From Parachlamydia acanthamoebae (lineage in GTDB: Bacteria; Chlamydiota; Chlamydiia; Chlamydiales; Parachlamydiaceae): 64,000 bases of DNA. A program made the position numbers and the translations under genes. Each line of letters opens with the position of its first letter. Position 1 is the first letter of the stretch. A model generated the notes under the pieces. That model did no database searches. It was not told where the DNA came from and saw only the letters and a list, made by a program, of their open reading frames with translations. Positions 1-8,240 of this stretch are shown in pieces. Location: contig NZ_BAWW01000066.1 of the NCBI RefSeq assembly GCF_000875975.1, positions 1-64,000 on the forward strand, read 5' to 3'.

Positions 1-368
1 TGAGCCAATTTTGATATTCTGTTGTCCATGAATCTTTCAATCTAACGATATTTGTGGGTGATAGTCCTTTAGCATTTTCTCCCAAAATTGCCTCCAGAGC
101 TTTCGGAAAATCTAGGGTGGATATTCCTTTAAGATACAAAGCAGGAATAACCGCATCTATACTTTGTGTCCTTCTCAAATAAGGTGGCAAAATCGCACTT
201 GTGAACTTGCCATTGTCTCTATGTCTTATTCTAGGCAGGCGAATTGCAATTGGGCCAAGACCGGTTTGAATGTTTTTTTCTGGTAAGTAACCATTTCTTA
301 CTGCAGGAGATTGATGGGTAAATTCTTTCGATTGTTTGTAAAGTTCCAGATATTCAGCTCTCTTTTTT
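1..368 (-). pseudogene. IS256-family (mutator-type) transposase fragment, open at the left edge
   Basis: Reading the minus strand from about 367 down to 1 gives an open frame with the signature of IS256/mutator transposases: VRNGYLPE, IQTGLGP, LPPYLRR and LYLKGIS in the family's order, followed by a segment like the one before the catalytic core. A stop codon in the same frame lies a few codons upstream (near 375) and no start codon is available, so the N-terminal part is missing. The C-terminal part lies beyond the window. The frame begins exactly where an integrase fragment ends, so a deletion probably fused the two. Family assignment is secure from the motifs; whether any intact copy exists elsewhere cannot be seen. 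Confidence 0.8.
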
Positions 369-578
369 TCACCTCATACACAACTTTTGATCATATCTCG
401 ACTCTACCGTTTTAAAATGACGTCCATCGCGGATTCCGCTTTCGACATCTTGAATCCATTTCTTGGCTAACGACTTTGTTCTGAAAGATGATCTTTGAGA
501 TGGATACCCTCTAAGCCTCACTTCTGCGTGAAATGAAGTGCTTCCGTCTTTTCGTGTAACTTCCCTTATTGTGCCCAT
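369..578 (-). pseudogene. Tyrosine integrase N-terminal fragment (Arm-type DNA-binding domain)
   Basis: Sixty-nine residues that match the N-terminal region of the intact integrase at 8233-9318 in layout: a short beta-rich stretch (RLRGYPSQRSSFRTKS) followed by a helix (KKWIQDVESGIRDGRHF). The start ATG has an AGG-containing ribosome site (AGCAGG). The core-binding and catalytic domains are gone, and the frame runs into transposase remnant sequence. Its start faces the tRNA-derived repeat at 941-994 just as the intact integrase faces tRNA-Leu, which marks it as the dead integrase of an older, neighbouring element. Confidence 0.65.
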
Positions 579-940
579 AATAACCTGCTATTAGTAGAAA
601 ATTTTAGAATAATAGAGCATAAATAGCAACAAGGGATATCATATCCCCTGTGCAAACATGTCCTTGTGTATCTTTTAATGATGATTTTTGTATAGAAATT
701 CGATATTACGCACTTTTTACGCACTTGGAATAAAAAATTACCTTTTTGCGAAAAAGAAAATAAGCAATTTACGTTACATATGTCACAGTGGTCACAGAAA
801 AAAAGGGGGATGGAAAATGTCGAATGAAAAGACAGAATTATGCTGGTCTTATCTGGCGGAGTGCGTAAAAATTGCGTATTGCAAGAGTTTACGCAATTGA
901 TTGCGTAAACTCTTAGATCTAAAGTACTGGGAATAAAAGA
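579..940. other. Gene-free stretch with repeated heptamer TTACGCA/TGCGTAA
   Basis: I see no convincing gene here. The stretch carries copies of TTACGCA or its reverse complement at 706-712, 717-723, 862-868, 889-895 and 902-908, with a one-mismatch copy near 873-879. The blocks 707-724 and 861-878 are inverted copies of each other with one mismatch. The location, between a tRNA-derived attachment repeat and an integrase start, is where arm-type integrase sites or directionality-factor sites usually sit. That role is inference. Confidence 0.5.
883..914. repeat. Perfect 14-bp inverted repeat
   Basis: AAGAGTTTACGCAA at 883-896 and TTGCGTAAACTCTT at 901-914 are perfect complements separated by TTGA. 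No T-tract follows on the plus strand, so it is a weak candidate for a terminator. It contains two of the repeated TTACGCA heptamers and sits 27 bp from the attachment repeat at 941. Confidence 0.7.
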
Positions 941-994
941 TGCTCGGAACTGGACTCGAACCAGCACGGGATTGCTCCCAAGGGATTTTAAGTC
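941..994 (-). repeat. Distal attachment site: 54-bp copy of the tRNA-Leu 3' half
   Basis: This 54-bp block is identical to 9426-9479, the 3' half of tRNA-Leu from the discriminator base through the anticodon loop. Identity stops just inside the anticodon stem. The 5' half of a tRNA is absent here, so it is not a gene. This is the usual scar of tyrosine-integrase insertion into a tRNA 3' end, and it marks the far end of the island. Confidence 0.9.
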
Positions 995-1005
995 TCCATA
1001 GCCTT

Positions 1006-1050
1006 CATAACGCTGCGTAACACAGCCTAACTTTGATGCCTACAATATAG
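1006..1050 (-). repeat. Hairpin motif, copy A, next to the distal attachment site
   Basis: A 45-bp block 12 bp inside the distal attachment repeat. It has the same length as a block at 5630-5674, and both have a short GC hairpin (GCTG...CAGC here, GGCG...CGCC there), then CCTAACTT, then AATATAG at the same distance. I count 29 of 45 matching positions, clustered in the hairpin flanks and CCTAACTT. Possible roles are an integrase arm site or a cassette boundary. Confidence 0.5.
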
Positions 1051-1267
1051 CATGAAAGAGGGTTGCCTTCCAGAAAAATATGCGCAATTGTTCCATTTGT
1101 TATGAGAAGTCGCGAATCTCCTGACCCAGGAGAGCCCAAAAAATATCAAGTATAGAGAGGTTGATTTGAGATTTTGAAAACACAAATTCTGCACGATAAC
1201 ATGCATGATGTTATCGTGCAGAATTTGCGTTATTACAACATCTTTATTAACGAAGGCAGAAAAACAA

Positions 1268-2674
1268 TTACAAAATTTCCCAAGAGCCGGTCTTTTTTGA
1301 TCCAGATCGTCGAACCATTCCCATTTCCTTCAATTTTTGAATATTTCGCATAATTGTAGTCCGATCCTTGCCAAGCTTCATCATAAGAAATTCATAAGAC
1401 ACTTTTGAATCCTCGCGAATAATGTCCAAAATTTGCTCCTGCAAATCGGATAAAGGTGCATTTATAGGTGCATTTTCAAATTCAACTTGCACCTTTAATG
1501 CATCTTTATTTTTCAAGTCATGCACCTTTATTCTTGTTACTATAGAGGTGAAAAGACACCCATCTCGATCATCAGTAAATTGAATTTGCGGCCAATCTTG
1601 CAGCGCACGCCTTACTCCAGTTCCAAGGCCTCGATACGGAAGCAACCCTTTAGCAGCAAAAGAAGCTAAAATGGGGTTGCGTTGAATAGAATTTCCCGCG
1701 CGAATTTTTTCGATAGTGAGATGGTCGGGTAAATTGCCTGGATTAATGATCTCGATTCGATCCTCAAAAATAAACAGCCTTATAGGTGCACTGACGAAAT
1801 AATCGCGGTGAATCAAGGCATTGACTAAAAGTTCTTCAAATACAACTTGAGGAATTTCTGGTGCCCCAATTGTGTTAACTCCCCTCTGTTTTTGAATTTT
1901 ATGTAAATTTCGCATGATGAACGACAACGCTCCTTGGAAAATAGCTGGAAGCGCTCCCTCAAAATCTTCACTATCTAAATAACTATCGCCTATATTTGTA
2001 CCAGCAAACGTGACGGCTTTAACTACAAATTCTGGTTTATAGAGCTGTGGTTTATCACCAAACAAAAGAAGACCGGCAAGATTTAGCTGGTTATTGGTGG
2101 ATAGGTTCATATTTTCGAGAAGTCTAAGCCTTTCCGTACTTGAATCAGGTAAGACTTCATGAAAAACATCTCTAAGAAAATCCTGAAGGTGCTTTGAATT
2201 TATAACCTCGACCCCCGCTCGTGTTGGAACTTCGTCAGCATGTATGAGATCTACTTCCTGAAAAAGACGTCTTAGCTCCTCTTTAGAATGAATCCTTCTT
2301 TTGTCTGCTCCGCTTTTTAACCAAATGACACCTTGGTTATCAAAATAAGGTTTATCGATCCCTTCGGGAACCGTCAACACAATCACCACTCGATCGGCTC
2401 TTACAGAAATATTTTCCGTATGAATCGTAATCGGACTTTTTACATGCTGACTCGCACTATTGCTGATAAGTTGATTGATCCTATCTACATCCATGCTAGA
2501 AAGGCCAACTAAATCCCCTTTATTCGATACACCAATGAAAATGTAACCACCACGCGAATTCGAAAATGCCACCATCTCTGCAGCTAAAGAATCCCCATTG
2601 CGAATATCTTCTTTGAATTGGTGACGACTATCTTCGCCTCGTAAAATGACTGTTTTCAGGTCGTTTAGATCCAT
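1268..2674 (-). CDS. AlbA_2-domain ATP-binding transcriptional regulator (RecG-like/Schlafen-AAA_4 family)
   Basis: A 468-residue protein. The N-terminal ~120 residues form an AlbA_2/Schlafen-type putative nucleic-acid-binding domain (HQFKEDIRNG, FSNSRGGYIFIGVSNKG). A middle domain carries the HATPase_c_4 signature of this family (LLVNALIHRDYF, IEIINPGNLPD, GLGTGVRRAL). The C-terminal ~60 residues look like a winged helix (KVSYEFLMMKLGKDRTTIMRNIQKL). Such proteins are common on mobile elements as presumed regulators, but their ligands are mostly unknown. It is the last cargo gene before the distal attachment site, and its length is normal for the family. The exact function is not deducible. 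Confidence 0.85.
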   Translation of the reverse strand: MDLNDLKTVILRGEDSRHQFKEDIRNGDSLAAEMVAFSNSRGGYIFIGVSNKGDLVGLSSMDVDRINQLISNSASQHVKSPITIHTENISVRADRVVIVLTVPEGIDKPYFDNQGVIWLKSGADKRRIHSKEELRRLFQEVDLIHADEVPTRAGVEVINSKHLQDFLRDVFHEVLPDSSTERLRLLENMNLSTNNQLNLAGLLLFGDKPQLYKPEFVVKAVTFAGTNIGDSYLDSEDFEGALPAIFQGALSFIMRNLHKIQKQRGVNTIGAPEIPQVVFEELLVNALIHRDYFVSAPIRLFIFEDRIEIINPGNLPDHLTIEKIRAGNSIQRNPILASFAAKGLLPYRGLGTGVRRALQDWPQIQFTDDRDGCLFTSIVTRIKVHDLKNKDALKVQVEFENAPINAPLSDLQEQILDIIREDSKVSYEFLMMKLGKDRTTIMRNIQKLKEMGMVRRSGSKKTGSWEIL

Positions 2675-2823
2675 AAAATTTCTTTTGTAGCCGAGCTAAC
2701 AATATGGTATTCGTAGTTTTTTATGGGAAGCATACCAGAGGCTCTAGGTTTCATCCATCAAAAATATCAGCACGTGTTAGGACGTAAGCGAAAATTCTGC
2801 ATCTCCCTTGCCACCACTTCCTC

Positions 2824-3822
2824 CTAATCCCCTAATTTTCTTTTACATCCCTCAACGTCCTTTAAGAAATTATGAATTGTTTCAAAATAAACATCTGAGT
2901 CGTCATAAAAGGCACAGTGACTTCCATTTTCACATACTTTTGTTCTAGAATTTGGAATCAACGATCCCATTTTTTCTAAATCATTCGGGTCCATTGCATC
3001 ATATCGTCCACATATAAGGAGGGTAGGAATGGTAATTTTTGGGAGATCAGCCCATCGACTCCAGTCTTTAGAATTACCCGTAATTATATATTCGTTTGGA
3101 CCCTGAATTACATTATAAACTTGAGTATTTAAATGACGAAATGATCTTAAAAGGGAATCTGGCCATGGTTTTAACCGACATAGATATTTAGAATAAACTT
3201 CATCAAATAAAAGCTTCTCATAGGCTGGATTTTGAGTATCACCAGCTTCTTCATATAATTTTAAGCTGTTTTTTATTGACGAAGGTAGATTTGAAATTAA
3301 ATGATTATAATGTGTGACATAAGAATCTGCGCTCCCAGTAATCCCAGCAAGGATAACTCCTTTTAAATGACTTTGATACTTTAAGGAATATTCAATGGCT
3401 AATAGACCTCCCCAAGAATGTCCGTAAAGATAAAAATCATTGAGATTTAATGCTTTTCTAATTTGTTCTACCTCCTCACAAAAGCGGTCAATTGTCCAAA
3501 GAGATGGGTCGTTTGGTTGATCGGAATGGTATGAACCTAACTGATCATAAAAAATTATCTGAAATTGATCTTTAGAAAAATAATTCTCCATACACTCAAG
3601 GTATTCATGTGTGTGACCAGGTCCTCCGTGCAGTGTAAGTATTTTAACCCGATCATTTCCTACACGTTTTGTCCAAACCTTAAAGCCGTTATCTAAATGA
3701 ACAAACTCTGCTCCATTTAATTTAGCCGCCTTTAAATCTTCTTCAGTTTCTTCTGCAAATGCAAAAGATCCAAAAAATAGCGTTATGAATATTGACAATG
3801 ATATTTTTAAAAGGTTGAACAT
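2824..3822 (-). CDS. Secreted proline-iminopeptidase-like alpha/beta hydrolase
   Basis: From the ATG at 3822 the product is 332 residues. Residues 1-24 are a signal peptide (hydrophobic run ending SFAFA). HGGPG at 65-69 forms the oxyanion loop and GHSWGG holds the nucleophile Ser136. CGRYDAMDP and GSHCAFY near the C-terminus supply the Asp and His of the triad. This combination is typical of the proline iminopeptidase (S33) branch, which releases N-terminal proline, although related enzymes act on other amides and esters. A TTG two codons upstream is an alternative start, but the ATG fits the signal peptide better. It is island cargo. Export of a normally cytosolic-type peptidase is unusual. 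Confidence 0.8.
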   Translation of the reverse strand: MFNLLKISLSIFITLFFGSFAFAEETEEDLKAAKLNGAEFVHLDNGFKVWTKRVGNDRVKILTLHGGPGHTHEYLECMENYFSKDQFQIIFYDQLGSYHSDQPNDPSLWTIDRFCEEVEQIRKALNLNDFYLYGHSWGGLLAIEYSLKYQSHLKGVILAGITGSADSYVTHYNHLISNLPSSIKNSLKLYEEAGDTQNPAYEKLLFDEVYSKYLCRLKPWPDSLLRSFRHLNTQVYNVIQGPNEYIITGNSKDWSRWADLPKITIPTLLICGRYDAMDPNDLEKMGSLIPNSRTKVCENGSHCAFYDDSDVYFETIHNFLKDVEGCKRKLGD

Positions 3823-3890
3823 AGTCAAAATTTCTTATAATTTATTTAGTTTTAACAATTAATTTCAAATCCAGATATTTCGCTCAATTT

Positions 3891-4382
3891 CTAAACAGAC
3901 ACATTCAAGCGGCGCTCCATTACATAATTTGTGAGCTCTATTCCAGCAAGAACCACTGTTTGCTTGGAGACAGTATTGAAGCCATGTTTTTCAAAAAACG
4001 GTTTCGCAGTGATACTCGCTTCTACAAAAATACGAGCAATATTAAGCGCACGCGCTTGTTCAAGAATGGCTCCCATTAGTGCGGCCCCAACCCCTTTTCC
4101 AATCCAATTGTGATGGCAATAAAAACAATCGATATGTCCGTCTGGTATAAATTCAGCAAAACCTACTATTATGTTATCAATAATTGCAACAAATGGGTTG
4201 GTCCTTTCAAATTTCTTTGCCCATCTACTCGACTCCAGAGTAGTCTCAGGAGCCCAGACTTTAACCTGTTCTTCTGTGTAATGTTGAATATTAATTTGAT
4301 GGATGGTGTTGTAATAAATATCTGCTAAAGCCTGAGCGTCTTCAGGTTTATATTTTCTAATAATAATTTTTTGTAATGTCAT
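3891..4382 (-). CDS. GNAT-family N-acetyltransferase
   Basis: A 163-residue protein with GNAT fold signals: an N-terminal IRKYKPEDAQALADIYY segment, a central beta-strand region (AIIDNIIVGFAEF), the acetyl-CoA-binding motif A near residues 95-110 (HHNWIGKGVGAALMGAI), and the late FFEKHGFNTV strand-turn typical of the family. It would transfer an acetyl group from acetyl-CoA to an amine whose identity cannot be read from sequence. It lies 68 bp from the hydrolase and 65 bp from the APH-like gene, all on the minus strand, so co-transcription is likely. Confidence 0.85.
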   Translation of the reverse strand: MTLQKIIIRKYKPEDAQALADIYYNTIHQINIQHYTEEQVKVWAPETTLESSRWAKKFERTNPFVAIIDNIIVGFAEFIPDGHIDCFYCHHNWIGKGVGAALMGAILEQARALNIARIFVEASITAKPFFEKHGFNTVSKQTVVLAGIELTNYVMERRLNVSV

Positions 4383-4447
4383 CGAAATTCTAGTTTTTAA
4401 ATTTAATTTTTAATTAAGAGATAAAAAATCATTCGGGTAGAATCACT

Positions 4448-5509
4448 TTAATGGCAAATTTCAATTGAATCAGCTAATTTTAAAGCCACCTGAGCAAATT
4501 CCCAAAAAAATTCTGCTGGCAGAACGCTATCATTATTAGCAAAAGCGCTAATATAGTATGACCACTCTTTGAGAGGAAGAGGTGGTAAGATCTTATTCTC
4601 TTTCTCTGAGCTGAGCATGTTTCCAATATTTTGAGTCCCCAGCGCCAAACGTGCAAAGTTCATTTTTTTTGCAATTAGAAATCTTGTCATTTCTTCTGCT
4701 GTAGGGTCTTTTTGCAAATAGCTTTGCAACAACAAGGCATTCTCATTAGAATTATAATCCATGAGGATAGAATAATATGCCAGATCCTGAAATGGATCGG
4801 TATACATGCCTTCGCTCCAGTCGATAAAGTAAACTCTTTGATCTGAAGCTAAAATATTGCGTGGACTTAAGTCTCCATGAGTATTCGTTAAACAGGATCC
4901 AAGACTTTGTAGCTTAGTGGATCCTTCTCGAATAATAGTCATGGCAGATTCAAAGATGTTACGGTTGTTTGATTCTTGTAAATGTTCCTGATAGAATTTT
5001 TCCATACGTTCTTCGAAGGAAAGTGCCATAAATGGATTTTTTGGTAGAGTATGTACTTTACGCATGGCTTCTGCCACTCTTACTATCACGTCGTGTTTTT
5101 TACTTGTCTCAATATTGAGCGTTCCTCCGGCAATATAGTCCATTAGAATAGCATGCCCGTCTGCCCCTATCCAGTAGATTGCAGGGGCAATCCCAGATGC
5201 TGCGGCATGCTGCATTGGATAGAGCTCTGTTTTGACTCTAAGAGGAGGTTCAGATTCTTTGATCACACGTAAAACATAATTTTTTCCTGCGACATCCAAA
5301 AGTAAGCTTGTAGCAGAGTAGCCTCCTTTCAGTGGCTTTATTTGGATGTTCCTTCGTTCATGCACATCAAAGTAATCATGTATGGCGGTTTTCACCTGAC
5401 ACATCAACCATGGTGACATTCCATCATAGATCTCCTCTGATGCGATCGACGGGACATGCTCCACCGTTAAAATTGCAACAAAAGGCCATATTCTATTTAA
5501 AAGTTTCAT
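4448..5509 (-). CDS. APH/ChoK-family phosphotransferase with a signal-peptide-like N-terminus
   Basis: A 353-residue protein of the aminoglycoside phosphotransferase/choline kinase superfamily. The catalytic loop is THGDLSPRNIL (His211, Asp213) and the metal-binding Asp230 is in YFIDWSEG. The N-lobe has a GGYSATS nucleotide loop near residues 62-68 and a KNYVLRVIKE strand. Substrates in this family include aminoglycosides, choline, ethanolamine and macrolides; this one is unassigned. Residues 1-24 are hydrophobic and end in SIASEE, resembling a signal peptide, which is odd for an ATP-dependent kinase. It is island cargo. Confidence 0.75.
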   Translation of the reverse strand: MKLLNRIWPFVAILTVEHVPSIASEEIYDGMSPWLMCQVKTAIHDYFDVHERRNIQIKPLKGGYSATSLLLDVAGKNYVLRVIKESEPPLRVKTELYPMQHAAASGIAPAIYWIGADGHAILMDYIAGGTLNIETSKKHDVIVRVAEAMRKVHTLPKNPFMALSFEERMEKFYQEHLQESNNRNIFESAMTIIREGSTKLQSLGSCLTNTHGDLSPRNILASDQRVYFIDWSEGMYTDPFQDLAYYSILMDYNSNENALLLQSYLQKDPTAEEMTRFLIAKKMNFARLALGTQNIGNMLSSEKENKILPPLPLKEWSYYISAFANNDSVLPAEFFWEFAQVALKLADSIEICH

Positions 5510-5594
5510 GAAAGCTACTATTTCATTAGCTGTTGAGTTTCAATTTTAAAAATAGGGCCGTGTTGAGATTCATTTTTCTAAGTTTTTTACTGTG

Positions 5595-5674
5595 CCAAGG
5601 AATTTTAGAATCTCCGAATCGACCATAATGATAACGGCGCATAACGCCACCTAACTTATCGAGAGAAAATATAG
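5595..5674 (-). repeat. Degenerate attachment-like site inside the island
   Basis: The plus strand here reads CCAAGGAATTTTAGAATCTCC, which parallels CCAAGGGATTTTAAGTCTCC at the inner edge of the distal attachment site (978-997). It is followed, after a slightly longer spacer, by the same ATAACG-hairpin-CCTAACTT block seen at 1006-1050 (copy B, 5630-5674). The T-arm part of the tRNA is not recognisable. The paired order of crossover region and flank suggests a decayed third attachment site between the methyltransferase and APH-like genes. This is inference from one alignment done by eye. Confidence 0.45.
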
Positions 5675-5787
5675 TAGACAATTAGCTTTCATGATATCAA
5701 AATATTAGCATTTGAATGAGGAAATGCCAAACTTTTCATGACTCAATACAGAAAGAGAAAAGAGATCATGTCTTTAAAATTCAACGA

Positions 5788-6831
5788 TTAAATTATGCAT
5801 TGCACCTCAATAATGGCAAGTGAAGATGGGGTAGGCCAAATATTTGTTAGTTTTAAATTAGAAGCATCCAACAACCTCTCCCATTCATTTTGAGTACGTT
5901 CTTGGCCACCAAATAACGCGAGCATAAAGAGGTCAAAATCTTTACTTTCATGAGGAATATTACCTTCAGGCATTACAGCATCAATAATGAGCAGTCGACT
6001 CGTAGATCTCATTGCTTTTGAGCAATTTTTTAAAATTCTTATACATGAAGGGTCGTCCCAATCATGCAAAATTCTCTTAAGCATATATAAATCTGAGTTT
6101 TCGGGAACTGATTGGAAAAAACTTCCACTTGCAAATTTTCCACGTGACGAAAGACCTTGATTTTGAAGAAAAGTTTCTACTCGATCCTTCAAATGAGCAA
6201 GTTCATACACAACACCCTGTGATGACGGGTTTTTCTTTAAAATTTCAGCTAATAAACCACCACTGCCACCTCCAAGATCTACGATTGAGTGGCAAGTAGA
6301 AAAATCAAAGCTATTTGCGATAAGAGCATCTTCTTTAGCGGATAGATTTGCCATACCCAAATCAAAAGATTGCGATAACTGTTGGTTTTTGGCGATATAA
6401 TCAAAATAACCTACACCGTAGTGATGATTAAATGCTGGCTTTCCTGTCTTTATGCTATAAAGTAAGTCTCCGTAAGCATTCCATCGTGATTCATCTTCTT
6501 TCATCAAAAGCAATCTTACAGAGTCTGGATTTGATGTAACCAATAACTGAGCAAGGGGCGTTAAGGCAAATGAGTTATCTTGTTCTTCTAAAAATATGCC
6601 ATGACTTGCAAGTGTGCGTAACAACCGATAAAGAGGCTGTGGTTCAACATTAACTGATATGGCCAGCTCATTAGCGCTTTTTGGACCTTGTACCAAATGA
6701 TCTGCTATGCCTAAAGTAGCAGCAACATGAATTGCTCTTGAAAGTACGTAAGCATATGACATTTCGGTGAGCTTATTTTTATTGTCGACTATATTATTTT
6801 TCATAGTTTGATTCATTTTAAGTACATCCAT
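5788..6831 (-). CDS. SAM-dependent O-methyltransferase (Methyltransf_2, dimerising type)
   Basis: A 347-residue protein with the two-part layout of the hydroxyneurosporene/acetylserotonin O-methyltransferase family. The N-terminal winged-helix dimerisation domain (about 25-115; LYRLLRTLASHGIF) is followed by a Rossmann SAM-binding domain with VDLGGGSGGLLAEIL as motif I. A late LKRILHDWDD segment contains the conserved HDWDD whose His acts as base in many members. It would methylate a hydroxyl of a small molecule, substrate unknown. It is full length, carried as cargo beside the degenerate attachment-like site, with no biosynthetic partners next to it. Confidence 0.85.
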   Translation of the reverse strand: MDVLKMNQTMKNNIVDNKNKLTEMSYAYVLSRAIHVAATLGIADHLVQGPKSANELAISVNVEPQPLYRLLRTLASHGIFLEEQDNSFALTPLAQLLVTSNPDSVRLLLMKEDESRWNAYGDLLYSIKTGKPAFNHHYGVGYFDYIAKNQQLSQSFDLGMANLSAKEDALIANSFDFSTCHSIVDLGGGSGGLLAEILKKNPSSQGVVYELAHLKDRVETFLQNQGLSSRGKFASGSFFQSVPENSDLYMLKRILHDWDDPSCIRILKNCSKAMRSTSRLLIIDAVMPEGNIPHESKDFDLFMLALFGGQERTQNEWERLLDASNLKLTNIWPTPSSLAIIEVQCII

Positions 6832-7025
6832 ACGGATTTAAGGGTTCAAAAAACCTTGCACAAATAGAAAATATGGCTTGCACTCCGACTCTGGTTTTAA
6901 GCTTAAATTTTATGGAGAGTTTCAGGTTAAAAGCAAGCTCTTTTGTTCAGAGAAACACTACGCATTGCGAAGCACAAATACAGGGAATAATTAAATCCTT
7001 TCATGAAGTATTCCTTGCTAAGCAA

Positions 7026-7220
7026 TCAATCCTCTTCCTCTTTATCTGGTTTATAGGGAAAACGGTGTCCGTTATCAGGGACCATTAAAATAGGCCCATT
7101 ACCAAGATTCTCAGGAAAAGGATCATGTGGACTTTTCATTATAATTAACCTTGGCCTGCTTTTAGCATTTGAAACAGATTTTTTGAGCTTGGCCAGTCTA
7201 TTTTTATTTATTCGCTTCAA
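7026..7220 (-). CDS. Small hypothetical protein of the integrase operon
   Basis: Sixty-four residues, basic at the N-terminus (MKRINKNRLAKLKKS) and acidic at the end (PDKEEED). The start codon overlaps the stop of the DUF5681 gene upstream by 4 bp, so translation is probably coupled, and this is the main support that it is real. I recognise no domain. The pairing of a short basic ORF with a DUF5681 protein suggests a conserved module of this mobile element. Confidence 0.6.
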   Translation of the reverse strand: MKRINKNRLAKLKKSVSNAKSRPRLIIMKSPHDPFPENLGNGPILMVPDNGHRFPYKPDKEEED

Positions 7221-7657
7221 ATTTTAGATCTCTTCTGTTCAAGTTCGTTAAGGGTATGTTCAAATTCATACAGCTCAATAGCAGTCGCATGGATATTCAG
7301 AATTCTGGCCAAAACTTCTCCTTCAGAGGGAGTGATATTTCCATTAGCAATAGCTTGAGTAACGCATTGTATAGCTTTCAAAACATCGTGAGAAGTTGCG
7401 ATCTCAGGCAGCTGAATGTTGACGGACCCATCTTTCTTGGGTGGTAATAGTCTATCCAAAATAATTTTAGCGGCGTACATGTCACCAGCTTTTGCCTTTT
7501 CAATCACTGCTTTGCAAATAGATTCGACGTCAGCAATAAATAGGTGTTCGGCCATCAAGCTTGCTCTATTTCTAGATCCTTTCGGTCTTCCTTTTGGATT
7601 GCCTGATTGCCCCTTTTGGTATCGAATTTTCTGTTTTTTGTCTGTATTATCAGGCAT
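7217..7657 (-). CDS. DUF5681-domain protein
   Basis: A 146-residue protein whose N-terminus carries the hallmark KGQSGNPKGRPKGSRN (about residues 15-30) of DUF5681, found in phage and mobile-element proteins, sometimes beside terminase genes. The rest is helical (about 35-140), with a break at PPKKDGSVNIQLPE. A DNA-packaging or DNA-binding role is often assumed but not established. It lies 16 bp downstream of the toprim gene and overlaps the 64-residue ORF by 4 bp, forming one operon with the integrase. Confidence 0.75.
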   Translation of the reverse strand: MPDNTDKKQKIRYQKGQSGNPKGRPKGSRNRASLMAEHLFIADVESICKAVIEKAKAGDMYAAKIILDRLLPPKKDGSVNIQLPEIATSHDVLKAIQCVTQAIANGNITPSEGEVLARILNIHATAIELYEFEHTLNELEQKRSKI

Positions 7658-7673
7658 TTTCCATCCACAGCAT

Positions 7674-8240
7674 TTACTTTTTGTAAAATTCTAGTCCCTC
7701 TAAAACCCACCTCCTCAAGTCTACACCTTTCAGATAGGCATCGCCAGGGCTTTTAACCAAAGGTGCAGGCCAAGCCCTAAGGTTTGCATAAGTCGATCTC
7801 CAGTAGCTAAAGGCGTTCTTGCCTGACTCATCGAAGTCCAAAGCGAACAGAATGAGAGAACTTTTGAGTAGATGGAGATGAGTTTCCAAATCGGGTTTCT
7901 TGGATACGCCACCCAAAGCGAGGCTAGCGCAAAAGTCATAAGCTTCTTGATGCAGCAAAATGGCATCAAACTCGGACTCTACAAGGATAGTTGCTATAGA
8001 TTCTTGAATGGAGCCAAAACAAGAAAGTTGCTTGCTGCTGCCAGACACCTCTACATATTTCGGCAACTCATCATCAGCATGCCAGTTAACTCGGCGTATT
8101 TTCACCTTCAGCATCCCTTGGGCGATACTATGGTAAGGAATCACAATGCCAGCCGGAAGTTCCATAAAACCTTCAAAAGCTAGGCTATTATTTAGCAGAT
8201 GCGAGGCGTCATTTTTTTTGTTTTTTCGAGGTTTATTCAT
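7674..8240 (-). CDS. Toprim-domain protein (stand-alone primase-like)
   Basis: From the ATG at 8240, preceded by a GAGGAGG ribosome site, the product is 188 residues; its start overlaps the integrase stop by 8 bp. The body resembles the toprim part of mobile-element primases: PAGIVIPYHS and KYVEVSGSS, then LVESEFDAIL with the acidic residue of toprim motif 1, and FALDFDESG with the DxD pair. The C-terminus (SPGDAYLKGVDLRRWV) resembles the end of phage and plasmid primases. It lacks the zinc-binding N-terminus and helicase of full primases, so it may be truncated or work with host or helper proteins. Confidence 0.7.
   Translation of the reverse strand: MNKPRKNKKNDASHLLNNSLAFEGFMELPAGIVIPYHSIAQGMLKVKIRRVNWHADDELPKYVEVSGSSKQLSCFGSIQESIATILVESEFDAILLHQEAYDFCASLALGGVSKKPDLETHLHLLKSSLILFALDFDESGKNAFSYWRSTYANLRAWPAPLVKSPGDAYLKGVDLRRWVLEGLEFYKK

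Noticed and set aside
566-967. 133-codon minus frame and 70-codon plus frame in the left accessory region
   Set aside because: They run across the inverted repeats and the attachment site, with unlikely amino-acid content and no ribosome sites.
941-994. A second tRNA-Leu gene
   Set aside because: Only the 3' half is present; the 5' acceptor, the D-arm and the 5' side of the anticodon stem are missing.
1006-5674. Integron attC sites
   Set aside because: The elements contain a GTTAGG-like core and a hairpin, but the paired core on the other side is missing and no integron integrase is visible.
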